Source of the DNA: Nitrospirota bacterium
Lineage (GTDB): Bacteria > Nitrospirota > Nitrospiria > Nitrospirales > Nitrospiraceae
Length of the DNA stretch: 14,068 nt
NCBI GenBank assembly: GCA_004296865.1
Contig: SCVQ01000155.1
Span: 1 to 14,068, forward strand
Direction of reading: 5' to 3'
Made by a program: the position numbers and the translations under genes. Below, piece after piece: positions 1 to 7,231 of this stretch (position 1 is the first letter of the stretch; each line of letters starts with the position of its first letter). A model generated the notes under the pieces. That model did no database searches and was not told where the DNA came from. It was given only the letters and a program-made list of their open reading frames with translations.

Positions 1-16
1 GACGCTCTTCCGATCT
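1..16 (+). other. Illumina adapter remnant (not genomic)
   Basis: The sixteen bases GACGCTCTTCCGATCT are identical to the 3' end of the Illumina TruSeq read-1 adapter. The murD reading frame becomes recognisable exactly at base 17 (Asn-Asp-Ser-Lys), and the codons that bases 1-16 would give do not fit MurD. This is therefore untrimmed library sequence at a contig end, not part of the organism. Confidence 0.95.
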
Positions 17-385
17 AATGATTCGAAGGGCACGAATGTGGATGCGACGTTGAAGGCGTTGGAGAGCTTCGACCGGCCGATCTTGTTGATTGCAGGCGGG
101 CGAGACAAGGGGGGCGATTTTGTCCGGCTGCGGGACGCGGTGCAGCGGCGGGCAAAACGGGTGATCCTGATCGGCGAAGCCGCCGCCCGCATCCGAACGG
201 CTTGGGGCGGATTCGAACGCATCAGCGACGCGGCCTCGCTTCGTGAGGCGGTAGAGGCGGCGGCTCGCGAAGCCACGTCCGGCGACGTGGTCCTGTTGTC
301 TCCGGCCTGCGCCAGCTTCGACATGTTCGCCGATTATAAGGACCGTGGCACGCAGTTCAAAAACCTGGTGAACGGATTATCGTGA
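17..385 (+). CDS. murD: UDP-N-acetylmuramoylalanine--D-glutamate ligase, C-terminal part
   Basis: MurD adds D-glutamate to UDP-MurNAc-L-Ala in the cytoplasm, using ATP. Only the last 122 residues are present, covering the C-terminal Rossmann-like domain that binds the incoming amino acid. The fragment opens with NDSKGTNVDATLKAL, the well-conserved MurD segment, and continues with a GGRDKGGDF motif and a SPACASFDMFADYKDRG motif near the C-terminus, both typical of the family. The 5' end is lost at the contig edge, where adapter bases replace it, so the frame is read from base 17 rather than from the internal GTG at 38. The TGA stop (383-385) lies in the base of the left arm of the following hairpin. 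By family order, murE, murF and mraY would be expected upstream, but they are outside the window. Confidence 0.96.
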   Translation, partial: NDSKGTNVDATLKALESFDRPILLIAGGRDKGGDFVRLRDAVQRRAKRVILIGEAAARIRTAWGGFERISDAASLREAVEAAAREATSGDVVLLSPACASFDMFADYKDRGTQFKNLVNGLS

Positions 386-485
386 CGGAAGTGACAGGTG
401 ACGCGTGACGAGTAGTAGGGGATTTGGTGGAAGCGCAGGGAGCGCACGGCTTGTCACCGGTCACGCGTCACGCGTCGCTTGTCAC
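382..485 (+). repeat. Long imperfect hairpin repeat between murD and ftsW
   Basis: The murD-ftsW gap is mostly one inverted repeat. GTGACGCGTGAC at 398-409 is exactly complementary to 460-471. The stem extends outward through 389-395 with 474-480 (one G-U pair) and 382-386 with 481-485, about 24 pairs in all, with a 2x2 internal loop and a 2-base bulge. The loop is 50 bases and contains a small GCGC-AGGGA-GCGC hairpin (433-445). The right arm shares the exact 17-mer GTCACGCGTCACGCGTC (460-476) with the repeat before ddl. No U-run follows it, so it does not look like an intrinsic terminator. It may be a REP-like or MITE-like element or an RNA processing site; its function is unknown. Confidence 0.8.
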
Positions 486-505
486 TGAGGCGGGAGAGCA
501 GGTGA

Positions 506-1696
506 ATGACGCGCAGAAGGGGCCAGGCCGGTACGCTGACGCTTCCGTGGCCGTCGTCCGGCGGATCGACGACGACGCGGGCCTCGGCCGACGGGTTCGT
601 GCTGGCGGTCGCGGTGGTGTTGGCCTTGGTCGGCCTGGTGATGGTCTTCAGCGCGAGCGCGGTGGTGGCCGGCAACCGGTTTCACGATTCGATCTACTTC
701 CTCAAGCGTCACCTGGCTTGGTTGGCCTTCGGGTTTTTGTTGCTCCAGGCCGCGTCCCGCCTCGATTATACGGTGTGGCGAAAAATGGCGTTGCCGATTC
801 TCGGGCTGACCGTTGTCTTGCTGATCCTGGTCCTGATCCCGTCGCTGGGGGTGGTGGTCAAGGGCGCGAGACGGTGGCTCAGGCTGGGGCCGATTTCGGT
901 GCAGCCGGCCGAGATGGTCAAGCTCGTGGTGGTGCTCTATCTGGCGGCCTATCTGACCAGGAAAGAGGGGCGGGTCACGGAGTTCGCCGCCGGCTTTCTC
1001 CCTCCGCTCCTGATCGTGGGGGTCTTGGCGGGGTTGGTGCTGCTGCAACCGGACCTGGGGACGGTGGTGGTGATCGGTCTCGTCACGCTCGGGCTGTTGT
1101 TTCTCGCCGGGGCCAGGCTCCTGCATTTGTTCGGATTGGTGCCGATCGTCGTGCCGGCCGTGGCCGTGTTGATTTGGAAATCGCCCTACCGCCTGCAGCG
1201 GCTGATGACGTTTCTGGACCCCATGAAGGATCCGAGCGGCGCCGGCTTCCAGGTGAACCAGTCGTTTCTGGCCTTCGGCAGCGGGGGCCTCTTCGGGGTC
1301 GGTCTGGGCGAAGGGGAGCAAAAGCTGTTTTTTCTTCCGGAAGCGCATACGGATTTCGTGCTGGCCCTGGCCGGCGAGGAACTGGGGCTGGTAGGGACGA
1401 GCGCCATCATGGTGCTCTTCGCCCTCCTGGTGTTGAAGGGGTTTCAGATCGCCAGCCGCGCGCGCGAGCCCTTCGGTCGGCACCTGGCGCTGGGGATCAC
1501 CCTGCTCCTCGGGCTACAGGCTCTGATCAACGCCGGGGTGGTCACCGGCATGTTGCCGACCAAGGGTTTGACGCTGCCGCTGGTCAGCTATGGGGGCTCG
1601 TCCTTGATGGTGAATCTGCTGGCGATCGGCATTCTTCTGAGCATCTCGCGCGATCGACAGGGAGGCGGGCAGAGTCGTGGAATCGGTGGACGATGA
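506..1696 (+). CDS. ftsW: SEDS-family peptidoglycan glycosyltransferase FtsW
   Basis: FtsW polymerises lipid II into septal glycan together with its class B PBP partner (FtsI) in the inner membrane. The 396-residue protein has a short polar N-terminus (about 1-30) and then about ten hydrophobic segments starting near residue 31. Family signatures visible are KGARRWLRLGPISVQPAEMVK (119-139), NQSFLAFGSGGLFGVGLG (251-268), PEAHTDFVLA (278-287) and KGLTLPLVSYGGSS (353-366). Asp283 in PEAHTDF lines up with the catalytic Asp297 of E. coli FtsW. The cluster position next to murG supports FtsW rather than RodA. The ATG at 506 has a GGGAG site at 492-496 with a 9-base spacer, immediately after the hairpin. 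The stop overlaps the murG start as ATGA. Confidence 0.95.
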   Translation: MTRRRGQAGTLTLPWPSSGGSTTTRASADGFVLAVAVVLALVGLVMVFSASAVVAGNRFHDSIYFLKRHLAWLAFGFLLLQAASRLDYTVWRKMALPILGLTVVLLILVLIPSLGVVVKGARRWLRLGPISVQPAEMVKLVVVLYLAAYLTRKEGRVTEFAAGFLPPLLIVGVLAGLVLLQPDLGTVVVIGLVTLGLLFLAGARLLHLFGLVPIVVPAVAVLIWKSPYRLQRLMTFLDPMKDPSGAGFQVNQSFLAFGSGGLFGVGLGEGEQKLFFLPEAHTDFVLALAGEELGLVGTSAIMVLFALLVLKGFQIASRAREPFGRHLALGITLLLGLQALINAGVVTGMLPTKGLTLPLVSYGGSSLMVNLLAIGILLSISRDRQGGGQSRGIGGR

Positions 1697-2838
1697 ACAT
1701 CGTCATTGCAGCCGGAGGCACCGGGGGCCATCTCTATCCGGCGGTGGCGCTGGCGAGGGAATTCATCCGGCAGGAGCCGGCGAGCGCCGTGCTCTTCGTC
1801 GGCACGGAACGGGGGATCGAATCGAAGGTGCTGCCCCGCGAAGGATTCGAGCTGGCCAAGATCACGGCGAAGCCGGTCATGGGCCGGGGCCTGAGCCGGG
1901 CGGCCGGCGCCGTGCTGGCGCTCCCGCGCGGGCTCTGGCAGTCGATCGGCATTTTGCGGGCGCGTCGCGCGCAGTTGGTGATCGGCATCGGCGGCTACTC
2001 CAGTCCTCCCGTGTTGGTAGCGGCGTTCCTGCTGGGGATCCCGCGGGTGATTCTGGAGCCGAACGCCTATCCGGGCTTGGCGAACAAGGTGCTGGGGCCG
2101 ATCGCGCAGATCGTGTTCCTGGCGTTCGACGCCGCGGCGCCCTATTTCAAGCAGGCCAAGGTGCGGGTGGTCGGGACGCCGATCCGGCGCGATTTTCTGG
2201 ACGCCGGCCCGGCTGAGGCCGGAGGGAGTCGGCCGGTGCATGCGGAGGATACGCAGACGGTGTTGATCTTCGGGGGGAGTCAAGGCGCGCATGCGATCAA
2301 TCAGGCGATGGTCGAGGCGCTGCCGCACTTGCAGGCGAGACGAGAGAGGTTGGCGGTGATCCATCAGACCGGTGAGGCCGACCATGCGTGGGTCCAGGGA
2401 GCCTACCGGACGGCCGGTTTCGAGGCGCGGGCCGAGATCGTGCCCTTCCTGTTCGATATGCCGCGCGCCCTGCGGTCGGCCGATCTCGTCGTGTCGCGCT
2501 CCGGCGCCGTGAGTCTGGCCGAACTGACGGCTTGCGGCAAGGCGGCGATCCTGATTCCGCTGCCGCACGCCATCTACCAACATCAGGAGCGCAACGCGCG
2601 GGTGCTGGAACGAGCCGGGGCCGCCGTGGTGCTGCTGCAACAGGACCTCGCCGGACCGAAGTTGGCGCAGACGATCGAGGCGTTGTTGGGCGATGCCGAC
2701 CGCCTGCGCCGCATGGGGGAACGGAGCCGGGCTTTGGGGAGGACCGACTCCGCCGAATCGATCGTCCGGGACTGCCGGACGTTGGTGGGAGGAGCCTATG
2801 ACGTCAACAAGCCTGATCGTGGAGCGGCAAGCGCGTGA
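1693..2838 (+). CDS. murG: UDP-GlcNAc:undecaprenyl-PP-MurNAc-pentapeptide GlcNAc transferase
   Basis: MurG is a peripheral membrane GT-B glycosyltransferase that converts lipid I to lipid II on the cytoplasmic face. The 381-residue protein starts at the ATG in the ATGA overlap with ftsW. The N-terminal domain has the glycine-rich loop [14 protein letters not shown] (8-21) and GIGGYSSPP (98-106). The C-terminal UDP-GlcNAc domain has [10 protein letters not shown] (194-203), [11 protein letters not shown] (268-278) and [15 protein letters not shown] (288-302). At 122-130 the sequence reads EPNAYPGLA where E. coli has EQN. Length is slightly above E. coli MurG (355). The last residues, from about 369, overlap an alternative upstream start of murC. 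The same frame is open upstream to base 424, but only because of codon bias inside ftsW. Confidence 0.96.
   Translation: MNIVIAAGGTGGHLYPAVALAREFIRQEPASAVLFVGTERGIESKVLPREGFELAKITAKPVMGRGLSRAAGAVLALPRGLWQSIGILRARRAQLVIGIGGYSSPPVLVAAFLLGIPRVILEPNAYPGLANKVLGPIAQIVFLAFDAAAPYFKQAKVRVVGTPIRRDFLDAGPAEAGGSRPVHAEDTQTVLIFGGSQGAHAINQAMVEALPHLQARRERLAVIHQTGEADHAWVQGAYRTAGFEARAEIVPFLFDMPRALRSADLVVSRSGAVSLAELTACGKAAILIPLPHAIYQHQERNARVLERAGAAVVLLQQDLAGPKLAQTIEALLGDADRLRRMGERSRALGRTDSAESIVRDCRTLVGGAYDVNKPDRGAASA
2787..2794 (+). promoter_or_regulatory. Strong ribosome binding site inside the murG 3' end
   Basis: GGGAGGAG at 2787-2794 lies three bases before an ATG (2798) that is in frame with murC. It is the strongest Shine-Dalgarno match near murC, whereas the homology-favoured ATG at 2903 has none that is clear. 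It may be the true murC initiation site, giving a 35-residue N-terminal extension and a 41-base overlap with murG. Confidence 0.5.
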
Positions 2839-2902
2839 TCGCGTGGAGGGGCGTCGTGAGACAGGCAACGAGCCACAAGGACTGAACGGGCGGCCACGAA
2901 CA

Positions 2903-4282
2903 ATGTTCAGAAAGATTCAACATATCCACCTGGTCGGGATCGGCGGCTCCGGCATGAGCGGCATCGCCGAGGTCCTGCTGACCCTGGGCTACAAGGTGAC
3001 CGGGTCCGACCTCAACTACTCGGACACCGTCCGGCGTCTGGAAGAATTGGGCGGGCGCATCTTTATCGGGCACCAGGCGTCGCATATCGGCGAGGCGCAG
3101 GTGGTGGTGATTTCGTCGGCCGTGTCGGCGACCAACCCCGAAGTCCTGGCCGCCAAGGCGAAGGTCGTGCCGGTCATCCCGCGCGCCGAGATGCTGGCCG
3201 AGCTGATGCGGTTGAAGTACGGAGTGGCCATTGCCGGTGCGCATGGGAAGACCACGACCACCTCCATGGTGGCGTCGGTCCTGGCCCAGGCCGGCCTCGA
3301 CCCCACGGTCGTGATCGGCGGAAAGGTCAATGCGCTCGGCAGCCATGCCCGGCTCGGACGGGGCGATTTACTGGTGGCCGAAGCGGACGAGAGTGACGGC
3401 TCCTTCCTGAAATTGTCCCCGTCCATTGTGGCGGTCACCAACATCGACCGTGAACACCTGGACCATTATGGAACCGTAGAGCGGGTGCAGGAAGCCTTTC
3501 TGGAATTCATCAACCGGGTGCCCTTCTACGGACTGGCCGTGCTCTGCGCCGACGACGAGCGGATGCGAGCCTTGCTCCCGCAGGTCGTCAAGCGATACCA
3601 GACCTACGGTCTTCGCGAGACGGCCGGTGCGCCGCCTCCCGATTTCCGGGCCGTCGAGATTACGCTGAAGCAGTGGGAATCGGAGTTTCGGGCCTATTTC
3701 AGGGACAAGAGCCTGGGACCCTTCCGCCTGTCCATCCCCGGCATCCACAACGTGAACAATGCCTTGGCCGCGATTGCGGTGGGCATGGAGCTGGACGTGC
3801 CGGTCGATTTGATCCGCAAGGGTTTGGCGGCCTTCGCCGGCGTCGAGCGGCGCTTCCAGCTGCGCGGGGAAAAGGCCGACATCATGGTCGTGGACGACTA
3901 CGGCCACCATCCGACTGAAATCAAGGCCACGCTTGCGGCTGCGAAACAGGGGTGGGCCAGACGTCTGGTCGTGCTCTTCCAGCCGCACCGGTACACGAGG
4001 ACGCGCGACCTGATGGAGGAGTTCATCCATGCGTTCGATCAGGCCGATGTTCTCTTCCTGACCGAGATCTATCCGGCCGGCGAAGCGGCGATCCCCGGCG
4101 TGTCCGGCGCCGCCCTGGCCGAGACCATTCGGGCGGCCGGGCATCCCTCGGTGACGTTGGTTGAGCGGAAGGAAAGTCTGCCCGAGACGGTGCTGCCCAC
4201 ACTGCGGGCCGGTGATCTGGTGATCACCTTGGGGGCCGGCGACATTTGGAAAGCCGGGGTCGGTCTGCTGGATCGCTTATGA
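2903..4282 (+). CDS. murC: UDP-N-acetylmuramate--L-alanine ligase
   Basis: MurC ligates L-alanine to UDP-MurNAc with ATP in the cytoplasm, the first step of stem peptide synthesis. From this start it has 459 residues. The N-terminal UDP-binding domain begins at once with [17 protein letters not shown] (9-25). The central ATPase domain has the P-loop GAHGKTTTT (112-120), EADESDGSF (160-168) and [12 protein letters not shown] (179-190). The C-terminal domain has GVERRFQ (313-319), [10 protein letters not shown] (331-340) and [11 protein letters not shown] (360-370). The start at 2903 is chosen because MurC homologues usually begin about eight residues before VGIGG. An in-frame ATG at 2798 with a much better ribosome binding site is an alternative. 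The stop is at 4280-4282, close to murB. Confidence 0.95.
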   Translation: MFRKIQHIHLVGIGGSGMSGIAEVLLTLGYKVTGSDLNYSDTVRRLEELGGRIFIGHQASHIGEAQVVVISSAVSATNPEVLAAKAKVVPVIPRAEMLAELMRLKYGVAIAGAHGKTTTTSMVASVLAQAGLDPTVVIGGKVNALGSHARLGRGDLLVAEADESDGSFLKLSPSIVAVTNIDREHLDHYGTVERVQEAFLEFINRVPFYGLAVLCADDERMRALLPQVVKRYQTYGLRETAGAPPPDFRAVEITLKQWESEFRAYFRDKSLGPFRLSIPGIHNVNNALAAIAVGMELDVPVDLIRKGLAAFAGVERRFQLRGEKADIMVVDDYGHHPTEIKATLAAAKQGWARRLVVLFQPHRYTRTRDLMEEFIHAFDQADVLFLTEIYPAGEAAIPGVSGAALAETIRAAGHPSVTLVERKESLPETVLPTLRAGDLVITLGAGDIWKAGVGLLDRL

Positions 4283-4284
4283 TC

Positions 4285-4291
4285 GGAGGGG
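4285..4291 (+). promoter_or_regulatory. Ribosome binding site deciding the murB start
   Basis: GGAGGGG ends five bases before the ATG at 4297. It favours that ATG over the ATG at 4279, which overlaps the murC stop as ATGA but has no good site of its own. Confidence 0.6.
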
Positions 4292-4296
4292 TGCTC

Positions 4297-5271
4297 ATGC
4301 GAGAGGGGGCGCGACACCGGCCCGGCAGGAAATCGACGGCGGAGTCGCCGGCCGGTCGGACGTCCTCTGCGCAAGGGACGCACGATTTCAAGACGGCGGT
4401 TGCGGGGCTCCGTGGAGAAGTCCGGTTCAAGGCCCCGCTGAAAGACTTCACGTCCTTTCGAATCGGCGGGCCAGCGGACGTGCTCGTCATCCCGGCCGAC
4501 CTGGAGGATTTGTGCCGGCTCATGAGGCAAGTCCATGAAGCCAAGGTCCCGCTCTTCGTGATCGGCGGCACCAATCTGTTGGTGCGGGACAAAGGCATTC
4601 GCGGGGTCGTCGTGAATCTCTCGAAGCTGAACGCCGTCCACGATGAGCCGGACCACGTGGTCTATGCCGAGGGCGGAGTCGGGATGCCCACGTTGATGAA
4701 ATATGCGATCAGCCGGTCGCTGGGCGGGCTGGAATGGGCCGCCGGCATTCCGGGCACGGTGGCCGGCTGCGTGGTGATGAATGCCGGCACGAGACTCGGG
4801 GAGATGAAGGACGCGCTCAAAGCCGTGCGCCTCGTGGACCCGCGCGGCCAAGTCATCGACTGCCCCGCCTCGGCCATCCGCTTTACGTACCGACGGGCGC
4901 TCTTGCCGCGTGGGATCGTCGCCGGGGCCTGGCTGCAACTCAGGCCCGGCCCGCGCGAACAGATCGAAGGGGTGGTCAAGGAGTACCTGCGCCACCGGCG
5001 GGACACGCAGCCACTGGCGCTGCCCAGCGCCGGCTGCGTATTCAAGAACCCGCCGCAGGATGCCGCGGGACGTTTGATCGAAGCGGCCGGGCTCAAGGGG
5101 GCGCGAGTCGGCGATGCCCAGGTATCGGAGAAGCACGCCAATTTCGTGGTGAACCTGGGGCAGGCCCGTGCCGCCGATGTGATCGCCTTGATCAAAAAAG
5201 TGGGCCGGGCCGTCGAAGAACAGACCGGGGTGACGTTGGAGCTGGAGTTGAAGATCGTCGGACAACCATAG
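4297..5271 (+). CDS. murB: UDP-N-acetylenolpyruvoylglucosamine reductase
   Basis: MurB is an FAD enzyme that reduces UDP-GlcNAc-enolpyruvate to UDP-MurNAc with NADPH in the cytoplasm. The 324-residue protein has FTSFRIGGPADV (51-62), the FAD-binding GGTNLLV (90-96), EWAAGIPGTVAGCVVMNAG (146-164), AGCVFKNP (245-252) and VSEKHANFVVN (276-286). Lack of the extra type I domain and the general pattern place it with type II MurB. At the catalytic proton-donor position it has Cys247 (codon 5035-5037), where E. coli and S. aureus have Ser. The acidic partner is Glu317, 70 residues on, the same spacing as Ser238-Glu308 in S. aureus. The first 40 residues or so are polar and basic and look like a non-conserved extension. 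No later ATG, GTG or TTG exists before the conserved region; the ATG at 4279 is an alternative start. Confidence 0.95.
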   Translation: MREGARHRPGRKSTAESPAGRTSSAQGTHDFKTAVAGLRGEVRFKAPLKDFTSFRIGGPADVLVIPADLEDLCRLMRQVHEAKVPLFVIGGTNLLVRDKGIRGVVVNLSKLNAVHDEPDHVVYAEGGVGMPTLMKYAISRSLGGLEWAAGIPGTVAGCVVMNAGTRLGEMKDALKAVRLVDPRGQVIDCPASAIRFTYRRALLPRGIVAGAWLQLRPGPREQIEGVVKEYLRHRRDTQPLALPSAGCVFKNPPQDAAGRLIEAAGLKGARVGDAQVSEKHANFVVNLGQARAADVIALIKKVGRAVEEQTGVTLELELKIVGQP

Positions 5272-5304
5272 GGCGTGATGGGTGATGAGTGACAGGTGAT
5301 GAGG

Positions 5305-5336
5305 AGGATCAGAGATGAGAAGGATCAGAGATGAGA
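5305..5336 (+). repeat. Perfect 16-base tandem duplication at the ddl start
   Basis: AGGATCAGAGATGAGA occurs twice back to back (5305-5320 and 5321-5336). Each copy carries an AGGA Shine-Dalgarno-like site and an ATG six bases later (5315 and 5331). Only the second ATG is in the ddl frame; the first opens an 11-codon frame ending at the TGA 5348-5350. The duplication looks recent because it is perfect. Confidence 0.9.
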
Positions 5337-6383
5337 AGCAGGACCTCTGACGCGTCACGCGTCACGCGTCACGATCCGCTCACGCGCGCACGGATCGGGG
5401 TCCTGATGGGGGGGCAATCCTCCGAACGGGAGATTTCGCTCAAGACCGGTCTGGCTGTACATCGCGCGCTGCGGCGCCGGGGCTACGACGCGGTGGTGAT
5501 CGATGTGGATGCGTCGCTTGTCCGGCGTCTGCGCGCGAACAAAGTCGAGATCGTCTTCCTGGCCCTCCATGGCCCGGGCGGCGAAGATGGCACGATCCAG
5601 GGCTTGTTGGAGTCCATCGGCATGCCCTACACCGGGTCGGGCGTGAGAGCCAGCGCGATCGCCATGCACAAGGTCACGACCAAAGAGCTCTTGGCCTATC
5701 ACGACATCCCGGTGCCTCCCGGCACGGTCGTGCTTGCGGGGGGGAAGGGCACGGGGCGCACGTCGTCGATTCCGGCCGGATTGCGATTGCCGATCGTCGT
5801 GAAGCCTGCGGCGGAGGGCTCCACGATCGGAGTCTCGATCGTGCGCCGGCGGTCCGAATGGGGGCCGGCGCTGAAGCGCGCCCATGCCTACGACGAGGAA
5901 GCGGTGGTGGAGTCCTACATCGACGGCCGTGAGATTGCGGGCGCGGTCTTGGCCGGGCCCCGAGGGCCCGTCGCGCTGCCCACCGTGGAAATCGTGGCGC
6001 CGGGCGGGTTCTACGACTATGCGGCGAAATATCAAAAAGGACGTACGCGCTATCTCTGTCCGGCTCCTCTGCCGACTGCGGTGACTCGGCGGATCAAGGA
6101 ACTGGCCGTGCAGGCGTATCAAGTGATCGGCTGCGAGGGGGCGGCCAGGGTGGATTTCCGCGTGACCCCCAAGGGACGTCCCTACATCCTGGAGGTGAAC
6201 ACAATCCCCGGCATGACCGAGACGAGCCTCCTGCCCATGGCGGCGGCGCAAGCCGGCCTCGACTATGAAGCGCTTACGGAACGGATTCTCCAATCGGCCC
6301 TCGCTCGTCGTGAGGCCTTCGCCCGATCGATAGGAGGAGGCTCAGGCCGCACGAGTGCCGGCCGGGGAAGGAGCGCCAGGTGA
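5331..6383 (+). CDS. ddl: D-alanine--D-alanine ligase
   Basis: Ddl is a cytoplasmic ATP-grasp enzyme that joins two D-alanines for MurF to add to the stem peptide. It has 350 residues. Signatures are RIGVLMGGQSSEREISLKTG (21-40, Glu34 matching E. coli DdlB Glu15), HGPGGEDG (80-87), KPAAEGSTIGVS (158-169), the omega-loop segment AKYQKG (232-237) and LEVNTIPGMTETSLLP (287-302) with the metal-binding Glu and Asn. The conserved fold begins near residue 20. The only in-frame start is the ATG at 5331, with AGGA at 5321-5324; a TGA at 5316-5318 closes the frame upstream. Residues 2-18 are therefore encoded by the intergenic repeat and are unlikely to be conserved. The C-terminal 25 residues are basic and low in complexity. 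The stop overlaps the ftsQ GTG as GTGA. Confidence 0.95.
   Translation: MRSRTSDASRVTRHDPLTRARIGVLMGGQSSEREISLKTGLAVHRALRRRGYDAVVIDVDASLVRRLRANKVEIVFLALHGPGGEDGTIQGLLESIGMPYTGSGVRASAIAMHKVTTKELLAYHDIPVPPGTVVLAGGKGTGRTSSIPAGLRLPIVVKPAAEGSTIGVSIVRRRSEWGPALKRAHAYDEEAVVESYIDGREIAGAVLAGPRGPVALPTVEIVAPGGFYDYAAKYQKGRTRYLCPAPLPTAVTRRIKELAVQAYQVIGCEGAARVDFRVTPKGRPYILEVNTIPGMTETSLLPMAAAQAGLDYEALTERILQSALARREAFARSIGGGSGRTSAGRGRSAR
5351..5371 (+). repeat. Three tandem CGCGTCA heptamers
   Basis: CGCGTCA is repeated three times exactly. The same heptamer occurs at 464-470, and as its reverse complement in the left arm of the murD-ftsW repeat. It forms the right arm of the ddl hairpin and encodes part of the Ddl N-terminus. 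Confidence 0.9.
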
Positions 6384-7225
6384 GATTCTGGAGCAAGCGG
6401 AGAGGGGGGCATCGGCCCAACCTGCGGACGAAAGCGTCGAGGCGGCCAGGCCAGTCTCCTGCTCGAAGAGGCTGGAGGGCCAAGGCCAAGCGGATTGGGT
6501 TGGCGGTGTTGGGAATCGTGGCGGTCGGGCTGGCCGGGTGGGGGCTGACGGAGGTCTATCGGGCCGCCAAGCCGGTTGTCAACGACTGGCTGGAAGTGCG
6601 TGAGGTGACGGTGAGCGGAACCAATCAGGTGACGCGACAGGAAGTGTTGGACCGGATGGCTTTGCCGCCGGGCGAAACGCTCTTGTCCGTGCGGCCGAGC
6701 GAGCTGACCGACCGTCTCCTGGCCCATCCCTGGATCAAGGACGCCGGCGTGCATCGCGTGGCGCCCCATACGTTGGCCGTCACCATCGCCGAGCGGCTGC
6801 CGGCGGCGGTGCTCAAGACATCCTCGACGCCGTTGTTGCTGGACAGCGAGGGCCATGTCCTGACGGCGCTCACGGAGACCGGGGAACCGGACCTCCCGCT
6901 GCTGACCGGCATCGATCATCAAGGTCTCGTGCTGGGGAAGTCCCAGCCCCGCCAAGCCGCCCAAGCCGGCATCCGGCTGGCCGGCCTCCTGGGCAATCAG
7001 TTCCAAGGCCGGGCGGAAGTGGACATGGGGAATCCGGACAATGCCGTGGTCTACATTCAGGGGCTCCGGTTTCAATTCGGGTCGTCGTCGTTTGAGGAAC
7101 AATGGGAACGGTATCGGAAAGTCGAACATGCCTTGTCCGTCGATGCGAACGGCGGTCAGGGCGAACTGCGGAACGAGATCGATCTGCGCTATCCCGGCAA
7201 AGTGATCGTTCGCGAAAGGGGGTGA
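6380..7225 (+). CDS. ftsQ: Cell division protein FtsQ
   Basis: FtsQ is a bitopic inner-membrane protein that recruits FtsB/FtsL and regulates the septal synthase. The 281-residue protein has a very basic cytoplasmic N-terminus (15 Lys or Arg in the first 38 residues), one membrane segment (about 39-58), a POTRA domain (about 71-139, starting LEVREVTVSG and including HPWIKDAGVHR) and a periplasmic beta domain with DLPLLTG (171-177). The GTG start overlaps the ddl TGA; AAGGAG at 6368-6373, six bases upstream, supports it. Sequence similarity among FtsQ proteins is low, so the call rests on the topology, the POTRA signature and the place between ddl and ftsA. Confidence 0.93.
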   Translation: MRFWSKRRGGHRPNLRTKASRRPGQSPARRGWRAKAKRIGLAVLGIVAVGLAGWGLTEVYRAAKPVVNDWLEVREVTVSGTNQVTRQEVLDRMALPPGETLLSVRPSELTDRLLAHPWIKDAGVHRVAPHTLAVTIAERLPAAVLKTSSTPLLLDSEGHVLTALTETGEPDLPLLTGIDHQGLVLGKSQPRQAAQAGIRLAGLLGNQFQGRAEVDMGNPDNAVVYIQGLRFQFGSSSFEEQWERYRKVEHALSVDANGGQGELRNEIDLRYPGKVIVRERG

Positions 7226-7231
7226 GCAGCG

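Larger units (their letters stand above)
5275..5372 (+). repeat. Hairpin repeat enclosing the ddl start
   Basis: Positions 5275-5293 can pair with 5354-5372 in RNA: 17 of 19 positions pair, two of them as G-U. The right arm contains the same exact 17-mer (5354-5370) as the murD-ftsW repeat, and the left side shares GTGACAGGTGA (5289-5299; 391-401 in the other copy), so both are one family. Both arms have a seven-base period. The 60-base loop holds the ddl ribosome binding site and ATG. The right arm lies inside the ddl coding sequence. It might modulate ddl translation, or it may simply be an inserted element. Confidence 0.75.

Noticed and set aside
482..1483. 333-codon minus-strand frame over ftsW
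   Set aside because: The complement of a membrane-protein gene gives a Gln/His/Arg-rich chain with no domain; not a gene.
424..1692. The murG frame is open far upstream, as if murG were an 804-residue protein
   Set aside because: This part overlaps ftsW completely in another frame, gives low-complexity Gly/Arg-rich sequence, and MurG homology starts at once at 1693.
4888..4902. MurB reads YRRAL where many homologues have a serine after YR
   Set aside because: I first took this for loss of the catalytic serine, but the proton donor lies in the AGSxF motif, where this protein has Cys247.
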